Below are positions 57,889-64,000 of a DNA stretch of 64,000 nt, in pieces. Under the pieces are notes generated by a model that searched no databases, was not told where the DNA came from, and saw nothing but the letters and a program-made list of their open reading frames with translations. The stretch's first letter is position 1; each line of letters starts with the position of its first letter. Position numbers and translations under genes: made by a program. The stretch comes from AP-15 sp963698995 (lineage in GTDB: Bacteria; Pseudomonadota; Alphaproteobacteria; ATCC43930; CGMCC-115725), in the NCBI GenBank assembly GCA_963698995.1, contig CAVOTD010000027.1:1-64000 (forward strand). Reading direction: 5' to 3'.

Positions 57889-59958
57889 TCACGACCCGAA
57901 CCCTCGGCCTTCGGCGGCGAGGCGTTTGATCAGCTGCGCGGGCCGAAGGGTCTCGTCGCCAGATCGGTCGGCATAGTAGGTCAGCCGGTCGCGGATATGC
58001 GCGAGGCCGCGCCGATCGGCATAATACATCGGTCCGCCGCGCCACACAGGCCAGCCATAGCCGTAGACCCAGATCACGTCGATGTCGCTCGGCCGCGCGG
58101 CAATGCCCTCGTCGAGGATGCGGGCGCCTTCATTGATCATCGGCAGGATCATTCGCTCGACGATCTCCTCCTCGCCGATCGGCCGCCGATTGAGGCCGAG
58201 CCGGGACGAGGCCTCGAGGATGATCCCCTCGACCTCGGGATCGGGCACCGGCGTGCGCGACCCGGCATCATAGCGGAAATATCCCTTCCCGGTCTTCTGG
58301 CCGTAATGCCCGGCTGCGCAAAGCGCATCCTCGACCAGCGCGCGCTCGCCGCGGCCCTGGCGAATCCGCCAGCCGACATCGAGCCCGGCGAGATCCATCA
58401 TCGCGCACGGCCCCATCGGCAAGCCGAACCCGACGACCGCGGCATCGACCTCGTGCGGCGACGCGCCTTCGAGCAACAGCCGCTCGGTCTCGACCGACCG
58501 CCGCGCCAGCATCCGATTGCCGACAAAACCGTAGCAGACGCCGACGATGACCGGCACTTTGCCGAGGCGTCGTCCGAGTGCGACAGCGGTGGCCAGCGCG
58601 GCGAACGAGGTCTGCGCCCCGCGCACGATCTCCAACAGTCGCATGACGTTCGCCGGGCTGAAGAAATGCATGCCGAGAACGTCGTGCGGCCGCGCCGTGG
58701 CCCGTGCGATCTCATCGACGTCGAGGGTCGATGTGTTGGTGGCGAGCAGCGCATTCGGCTTGGCGAGCCGGTCGAGATCGGCAAAGACCCGCTTTTTGAC
58801 GTCCATCTCCTCGAACACCGCCTCGATCACGACATCGGCGCTGCCGGCGGCGTCGAGCGTGGTGACGCCGCTGATCAGCGCCATGCGGCGCTCCATCTCG
58901 TCGGCGGCGAGCCCGCCGCGCGACACGGTCGTGCGGTAATTGGCGGCCACCCGGTCGAGACCCTTTTGCAATAGGTCGCCGCCGGTCTCGATGACCGTGA
59001 CCGGAATTCCCGCGTTAGCGAAGCACATCGCGATCCCGCCGCCCATCGTGCCGGCGCCGATGACGGCGCCGGTTGCGATCGGGCGCGGCCTTGCTGCTTC
59101 GGGCATGCCGGGCACCTTCGCCGCCTCACGCTCGGCGAAGAAGATGTGGCGCTGCGCCTTCGACTGGTCGCCGGCGACCAGTTGGCGAAACAGCTCGGCT
59201 TCGCGTTTCAACCCCTCATCAAACGGCAGGATGATGGCGTTGCGCACCGCTTCGACACAGGCGGCGGGCGCTTCTCGGCCACGCAGCCGGTGGCTCAGCG
59301 CTTCGGCGGCATCGGCGAAACCCTCACCAATCAGCTTATCTTCGCGGTCGCGGACGAGCCGAAGCGGCCGCCGCTCCGCCAGCACGCGGCAGGCAAAAGC
59401 GGTCGCGGCCGCGGTCAGATCCCCTTCGGCAATTTCATCGATTATCCCATCCGCCAGCGCTTCGGCCGCCGCTACCGGCTCGCCGGTGACGATCATCCTC
59501 AGCGCCTTTTCGGGCCCGATCAGCCGCGGCAGGCGCTGGGTGCCGCCAGCGCCGGGCAGCAGGCCGAGCTTGACCTCGGGCAGCCCGACCCGCGTGCCGG
59601 GAGCGGCGACACGATAGTGACCGGCGAGCGCCAGCTCGAAGCCGCCGCCCAGGGCCGTCCCGTGCAATGCCGCGATCACCGGCTTTGGCATGGCCTCGAT
59701 CAGGGCAATTACATCGTGCAGGCTCGGGGCCTGCGGCGGCTTGCCGAATTCGGTGATGTCGGCGCCGGCGAAAAAGGTGCGGCCGGCGCAGGCGATCACC
59801 ATCGCCTTGACCGCGCCATCGTCGCGCGTCCTTTGCAGCGCCTCGGCGAGCCCGGCGCGCACCTCGTGCTTCAGCGCGTTGACCGGTGGGTTGTCGACCG
59901 AGACGACCGCAATCTCGCCTTCCTGGCGGAGATCGACGCTGGGGTTGATATTGCCCAT
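57889..59958 (-). CDS. enoyl-CoA hydratase/3-hydroxyacyl-CoA dehydrogenase fusion (PimF/FadB-like)
   Basis: A 689-residue multifunctional beta-oxidation enzyme. The N-terminal crotonase domain shows GRTFFAGADITEFGKPPQAP, ALHGTALGGGFELALAGHYR and LGLLPGAGGTQRLPRL; the 3-hydroxyacyl-CoA dehydrogenase domain follows with GAVIGAGTMGGGIAMCFANA and GMHFFSPANVMRLLEIVRGA; a second C-terminal dehydrogenase domain contains GYGWPVWRGGPMYYADR. I start at 59958 (MGNINPSVDLRQEGEIAVVS). It is divergent from the ABC transporter genes across 171 bases. With the two dehydrogenases it resembles the pimFCD part of the pimelate operon. Confidence 0.9.
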   Translation of the reverse strand: MGNINPSVDLRQEGEIAVVSVDNPPVNALKHEVRAGLAEALQRTRDDGAVKAMVIACAGRTFFAGADITEFGKPPQAPSLHDVIALIEAMPKPVIAALHGTALGGGFELALAGHYRVAAPGTRVGLPEVKLGLLPGAGGTQRLPRLIGPEKALRMIVTGEPVAAAEALADGIIDEIAEGDLTAAATAFACRVLAERRPLRLVRDREDKLIGEGFADAAEALSHRLRGREAPAACVEAVRNAIILPFDEGLKREAELFRQLVAGDQSKAQRHIFFAEREAAKVPGMPEAARPRPIATGAVIGAGTMGGGIAMCFANAGIPVTVIETGGDLLQKGLDRVAANYRTTVSRGGLAADEMERRMALISGVTTLDAAGSADVVIEAVFEEMDVKKRVFADLDRLAKPNALLATNTSTLDVDEIARATARPHDVLGMHFFSPANVMRLLEIVRGAQTSFAALATAVALGRRLGKVPVIVGVCYGFVGNRMLARRSVETERLLLEGASPHEVDAAVVGFGLPMGPCAMMDLAGLDVGWRIRQGRGERALVEDALCAAGHYGQKTGKGYFRYDAGSRTPVPDPEVEGIILEASSRLGLNRRPIGEEEIVERMILPMINEGARILDEGIAARPSDIDVIWVYGYGWPVWRGGPMYYADRRGLAHIRDRLTYYADRSGDETLRPAQLIKRLAAEGRGFGS

Positions 59959-60129
59959 GGTGCTCCCGGCTCCTGCCGCCTCACCGAGGAGACTATCCCG
60001 ACCGCCAAGGCCGCGCAATGAAGGGCGGAATTGGACAAACCGCACGACCCGCAGCGGCTTGACTTGAAAGGCCGAGCCCGGCAGGTTCGATACCGAACAG
60101 GGTCGCGAAACACGGTTGCGGGGAGATAG

Positions 60130-61647
60130 ATGGGCCGCGCCGAGCTGCTCGAGGTCCGCGATGTCGCGTTGCGGTTCGGCGGTATTGTCGCGCTCGATGG
60201 CGTCTCGTTCGATCTCGAGGAAGGCCAGATCCTCGGCCTCATCGGCCCGAACGGCGCCGGCAAGACGACGCTGTTCAATTGCGTCAGCCGGCTCTACACG
60301 CCCAACCGTGGCGACATTCTGTTCGAAGGCCGCTCAATGTTGGGCCGACCGCCGCATCGCATCGCCGAGATCGGGATCGGGCGCACCTTTCAGAACCTCG
60401 CGCTGTTCGGTCCGCAATCGGTGCTCGACAATGTCCGCCTCGGCGCTCATGCCCATAGCCGCAGCGACTTCGTCAGCGACACGTTGCGCCTGCCCTGGGC
60501 GCGCCGGCAGGAGACAGCGGTGAGCGAGACCGCCTGGTCGCTGCTCCATATGCTCGATCTCGAAGACGTGGCGTTGCGGCCGGCCGCCGGTTTGCCGCTC
60601 GGCACGCGCAAGCGGGTCGAGTTGGCCCGTGCATTGGCGGGCCGCCCCAAGCTCGTGCTGCTCGACGAACCGGCGGGCGGGCTCAATCACGAGGAGGTCG
60701 GCGAGCTCGGCCTCCTCATTCGCCGGGTGCGCGACGAGCGCCAGGTCACGGTGCTGCTGGTCGAGCATCACATGAACCTGGTCATGTCGGTTTCCGACAA
60801 GGTCGTGGCGCTCGATTTCGGCCGCAAGATCGCCGAGGGCACGCCCGCCGAGGTGCAGCAGAACGAAGCGGTCATCGAGGCCTATCTCGGCACCGGCCAC
60901 AAGACCGTAGATGCCGCTTCCGGCGGGAAACCGGCCCGCATGATGCTCGAGATCGCCGGCCTGGAGGCGTTCTACGGCGAGCAGCAGGCGCTGTTCGGGG
61001 TCGGGTTCGATCTCGATGCGGGGCATGTGCGCACCCTGCTGGGGGCCAATGGCGCCGGCAAGACGACGGTGCTGCGCGCGCTCTGCGGCATGGTGCGAAC
61101 CGGTGGCGAGATCCGTTTCGACGGAAAATCGATCAACGGTTGGGCGACCGAGGATATCGTCCGGCTTGGCGTTGCCCACGTGCCGGAGGGACGCGGCACC
61201 TTTGTGCGCCTGACGGTCGAGGAAAACCTGCAGCTCGGCGCGATGACGCGCCGCGACCACGCCGCAATCGCGGCGGATATCGAGCAAATCTATCACCATT
61301 TCCCGCGCCTCAAGGAGCGTCGGACGCAGCAGGCCGGCCTGCTCTCCGGCGGCGAGCAGCAGATGCTCGCGGTTGGCCGGGGGTTGATGCTGCGGCCGCG
61401 CCTGATGCTGCTCGACGAACCCTCGTTCGGGCTGGCGCCGTTGGTCGTCGAAGAGTTGTTCGGGATTCTGCGCGAGGTCAACCGCGACACCGGCGTCGCG
61501 ATGCTGATCGTCGAGCAGAACGCCGCGCTGGCCCTCGAACTGGCAGAGCACGCCTATCTGCTCGAAACCGGCCGCATTGTTATGGACGGGCCGTCCGAAG
61601 CGATCGCCGCCGACGAGGCCGTGCGCCGCGCCTATCTGGGTTATTGA
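60130..61647 (+). CDS. fused LivG-LivF branched-chain amino-acid-type ABC ATPase
   Basis: A 505-residue protein holding two complete ATP-binding domains. The LivG-like half has Walker A GPNGAGKTT (residues 39-47), signature LPLGTRKRVELARAL and Walker B LVLLDEPAGGLNHEE. The LivF-like half has Walker A GANGAGKTT near residue 305, VPEGRGTFVRLTVEENLQLG, signature LSGGEQQMLAVGRGL and LMLLDEPSFGLAP. A short linker of about 10 residues (GHKTVDAASGGKP) joins them. LivG and LivF are normally separate genes. It precedes livH by 13 bases. Confidence 0.92.
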   Translation: MGRAELLEVRDVALRFGGIVALDGVSFDLEEGQILGLIGPNGAGKTTLFNCVSRLYTPNRGDILFEGRSMLGRPPHRIAEIGIGRTFQNLALFGPQSVLDNVRLGAHAHSRSDFVSDTLRLPWARRQETAVSETAWSLLHMLDLEDVALRPAAGLPLGTRKRVELARALAGRPKLVLLDEPAGGLNHEEVGELGLLIRRVRDERQVTVLLVEHHMNLVMSVSDKVVALDFGRKIAEGTPAEVQQNEAVIEAYLGTGHKTVDAASGGKPARMMLEIAGLEAFYGEQQALFGVGFDLDAGHVRTLLGANGAGKTTVLRALCGMVRTGGEIRFDGKSINGWATEDIVRLGVAHVPEGRGTFVRLTVEENLQLGAMTRRDHAAIAADIEQIYHHFPRLKERRTQQAGLLSGGEQQMLAVGRGLMLRPRLMLLDEPSFGLAPLVVEELFGILREVNRDTGVAMLIVEQNAALALELAEHAYLLETGRIVMDGPSEAIAADEAVRRAYLGY

Positions 61648-61660
61648 GCGAGGAGCGCCG

Positions 61661-62539
61661 ATGCAATTGCTGCTGCAACAGGTGATGGCCGGCCTTGCCA
61701 ACGGCGCAATCTACGCCCTCGTGGCGCTCGCCGTCGTGATGATCTACCAGGCGATCGATCACCTCAACTTCGCGCAAGGCGAGATGGCTACGTTCTCGAC
61801 CTATGTCGCCTGGCAGCTGATCGCTTGGGGCACGCCGTATTGGCTGGCATTCGTGGCCGTGGTGATCCTGTCGTTCATCGGCGGCGTCGCCATCGAGCGG
61901 ATCCTGTTCAAGCCGCTGCACAACGCCTCGATCCTGGCCAATCTGGTCGCCTTTATCGCCCTGTTCAGCATCCTGAACAGCGGCGACGGCTATCTTTGGG
62001 ATTATACGATCAAGACCTTCCCGAGCCCGTTCGGCACCAAGCCGCTGTTCGGCAGCGTCCTGATCGACGCCCATGAAGCCGGGATGATCGGCGTGACCGC
62101 GGTGATGCTGGGTCTGATCTACCTGTTCTTCCGCGGTACGCGGCTCGGCCTCGCGATGCGGGCCGCCGCTGCCAATCCGGAATCGGCCCGCCTGGTCGGC
62201 ATACGGGTCGGCTGGATGACGGCGCTCGGCTGGGGCATTGCGGCGGCGATCGGCGGCGTCGCCGGCATGCTGATCGCGCCGATCGTGTTTCTCGATCCGA
62301 ACATGATGTTCGGCGTCCTGCTTTACGGGTTTGCCGGCGCCGTGCTGGGTGGGCTGACAAGCCCGGCCGGCGCGGTGCTGGGCGGCTTTGCCGTCGGCGT
62401 CATCGAGAACCTGGCGGGCACGTTCATCCCCTATTTCGGCCGCGACCTGAAGCTGACGATCGCGCTGTTGGTGATCGTCGCGGTGCTGATGGTGCGGCCC
62501 GCCGGGCTTTTTGGACGCAGCGTGGTGAGCCGGGTATGA
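61661..62539 (+). CDS. livH: branched-chain amino-acid-type ABC transporter permease LivH
   Basis: A 292-residue permease with about eight TM helices. MQLLLQQVMAGLANGAIYAL, ALAVVMIYQAIDHLNFAQGE, FKPLHNASILANLVAFIALF and LGLAMRAAAANPESARLVGI are typical LivH segments. Its stop overlaps the livM start by 4 bases. Confidence 0.93.
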   Translation: MQLLLQQVMAGLANGAIYALVALAVVMIYQAIDHLNFAQGEMATFSTYVAWQLIAWGTPYWLAFVAVVILSFIGGVAIERILFKPLHNASILANLVAFIALFSILNSGDGYLWDYTIKTFPSPFGTKPLFGSVLIDAHEAGMIGVTAVMLGLIYLFFRGTRLGLAMRAAAANPESARLVGIRVGWMTALGWGIAAAIGGVAGMLIAPIVFLDPNMMFGVLLYGFAGAVLGGLTSPAGAVLGGFAVGVIENLAGTFIPYFGRDLKLTIALLVIVAVLMVRPAGLFGRSVVSRV

Positions 62540-63562
62540 CGACACCGCAACAAGATACCGCGCTCTTCGCACCCTCCGGCCAGGCGCGCGCGCAGCGGGC
62601 GGCGTGGCTTTCGACCCGGCACTGGATGTTGGCGGGCGTTTTGGCGGTCGCGGTGGTGCTGCCCTTCGTTTTCCAGGGCTTTGTCGTCTTCCAGTTGACC
62701 GAGGTGATGATCTACGGGTTGGCGATTCTCGGCCTCAACCTGCTTGACCGGCTTCAATGGCCAGTTCTCGGTGGGGCACGGCGCGTTTTACGGCCTCGGC
62801 GCCTATGCCACCGCGATCCTGATGCAGCGCTACGGCGTTGCCTATTACTGGACGGTGCCGGCGGCCGGCGGGGTCTGCTTCGCGGTCGGCGCCCTGTTCG
62901 GATTGCCGGCGCTGCGGCTGCAGGGCCTCTATCTCGCGCTTGCCACCTTTGCGCTGGCGGTTGCGCTGCCGCAGCTCCTGAAATTTCATGGTCTTGAAGA
63001 CTGGACCGGCGGCGTCCAGGGCATCGTCGTCGATCAGCCGGATGCACCCGGATTCCTGCCGCTCGATACCGATCAGTGGCTCTACTATTTTACCCTGGCG
63101 GTCGTGCTGGCCATGTTCGCCGGCGCCGCCAATCTGGTGAAGAGCCGCACCGGCCGCGCCATCATGGCGATCCGCGATCACCCGATCGCGGCCGCCGCAA
63201 TGGGGATCAACGAGCCGCTCTACAAGACACTGACCTTTGGCGTCAGCGCGCTTTACACCGGCGTCGCCGGAGCCCTGGGGGCGCTCGCGGTGCAGTTCGT
63301 CGCCCCCGACAGTTTCAGCCTCTTCCTGTCAATCTATTTTCTCGTCGGTCTCATACTCGGCGGCATGGGCTCGCTGCCGGGCTGCCTGTTCGGCGGCTTG
63401 TTCGTGCTCTACGTGCCGAACATCGCCGAATCCGTGTCGCGCGGGTTGGCGGGCGCCATCTATGGTGTCATCATGCTGCTGGTGATTTTCGTGATGCCGT
63501 CCGGCGCCGCCGGCTTCACGCGGTTGGCGTTCGCGTATGTGTCGCGATGGCGCAATCGGTAA
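62536..63562 (+). CDS. livM: branched-chain amino-acid-type ABC transporter permease LivM, one +1 frame break
   Basis: The second permease. The first part runs from MTTPQQDTALFAPSGQARAQ to GLAILGLNLL; the frame moves +1 around GACC at 62746-62749 and continues GFNGQFSVGHGAFYGLGAYA through PALRLQGLYLALATFALAVA and GRAIMAIRDHPIAAAAMGIN to the stop. Removing one base gives 341 residues, the normal length. Translation is coupled to livH by an ATGA overlap. Confidence 0.92.
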
Positions 63563-63607
63563 AGGCCGGGCCGTAAGTCGGCCGCATATTTTGCAAGGGA
63601 GGTCACC

Positions 63608-64000
63608 ATGAGGAACCTGACACGCCGCACCATTCTCGCCGCCGCGCCCGCGCTGGCCGTCGGTGGCCCGCTCCTGGCGACACGATCGGCGCGGGCCGCC
63701 AAGCAATACGGTCCGGGGGTCACCGATACCGAGATCAAGATCGGCAACACCGGCCCCTATAGCGGCCCGCTCTCGAACGCCAGCCCGATCCCGATATCGA
63801 TGGCCGCCTATTTCAAGATGATCAACGACCAGGGCGGCATCAACGGCCGCAAGATCACCTTCATCTCCGATGACGACGGCTATTCCCCGCCCAAGACCGT
63901 CGAGATGACGCGCAAGCTGGTCGAGAGCGACCAAGTTCTCTTCACTGCCGGCCAGCTCGGGACCCCGACCAACAGCGCGGTCTGGCACTACATGAACGAG
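63608..64000 (+). CDS. ABC transporter periplasmic substrate-binding protein, 3'-truncated by window end
   Basis: The first 131 residues of a type I periplasmic binding protein. A Tat-type signal with LTRRTILAAAPALAVGG is followed by YGPGVTDTEIKIGNTGPYSG, FKMINDQGGINGRKITFISD and DDGYSPPKTVEMTRKLVESD, typical of Leu/Ile/Val-type or acyl/aromatic-acid binding proteins. Good AGGGAGGT Shine-Dalgarno. It supplies the receptor for the fused-ATPase/LivH/LivM transporter upstream. Confidence 0.92.
   Translation, partial: MRNLTRRTILAAAPALAVGGPLLATRSARAAKQYGPGVTDTEIKIGNTGPYSGPLSNASPIPISMAAYFKMINDQGGINGRKITFISDDDGYSPPKTVEMTRKLVESDQVLFTAGQLGTPTNSAVWHYMNE

Overview
The window looks like a chromosomal segment of a G+C-rich alphaproteobacterium, probably Rhodospirillales-like. 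This rests on gene content and order: atpHAGDC without the F0 genes, a small TM protein and PduO-type adenosyltransferase near etfB-etfA-hbd, argH-lptM-lysA followed by a TIGR02302-type protein, a 1596-residue NAD-glutamate dehydrogenase, an MbfA-type ferritin/VIT1 protein, and dispersed palindromic repeats common in alphaproteobacteria. There is no rRNA gene, tRNA gene, CRISPR array, transposase or phage gene, so the assignment is indirect.

Layout. 1-1555: 3' part of an unrecognised secreted protein. 1999-6311: MarC membrane protein, a secreted NTF2-like protein, a methyltransferase (the last two visibly lower in G+C) and a DHA2 drug exporter. 6612-10220: CinA-type amidase, an alpha/beta hydrolase and two luciferase-like flavin monooxygenases. 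10332-15546: a YbbA/YbbP-like ABC exporter divergent from a TesA-like SGNH esterase and a FIST protein. 15578-19562: thpR, an EVE protein, a LuxR-type regulator and acetyl-CoA synthetase. 19576-25992: NAD-glutamate dehydrogenase and glgC. 26111-31098: ATP synthase F1 operon. 31552-36145: a beta-lactamase-fold hydrolase with N-terminal repeats, then a DUF917/hydantoinase pair. 36115-41929: HNH protein, hbd, etfA, etfB, a PEP-CTERM protein, cobalamin adenosyltransferase and three small membrane or lipoproteins. 42166-45472: ACT-like protein, Nudix hydrolase, GluQ-RS, carboxylesterase and a TlpA-like thioredoxin. 45509-51859: argH, lptM, lysA, the TIGR02302 protein and a DUF882 peptidase. 51849-55339: MbfA, an NDH-2-like dehydrogenase, an IsdG-like monooxygenase and a zinc-ribbon protein. 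55368-64000: pimeloyl-CoA-type beta-oxidation genes divergent from a branched-chain-amino-acid-type ABC transporter with fused ATPases.

Functionally the region is mostly core metabolism: energy conversion (F1-ATPase, ETF, acyl-CoA dehydrogenases), carbon and nitrogen entry (Acs, Gdh, Liv transporter) and lysine/arginine synthesis. Accessory genes are scattered between these blocks.

The most unusual property is not a gene. Eight protein-coding genes carry eleven reading-frame breaks, and every one is in the same direction (+1, one surplus base). In acs, gdh, atpA, hbd, livM and the cinA-type gene, removing one base per break restores a protein of normal family length. I think systematic single-base insertions in the assembly are more likely than biology, but the uniform direction deserves checking. 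The best candidate for new biology is the three-gene operon at 51849-54550, which combines a probable haem-degrading monooxygenase, a type-II-like NADH dehydrogenase and a membrane ferritin/iron exporter.
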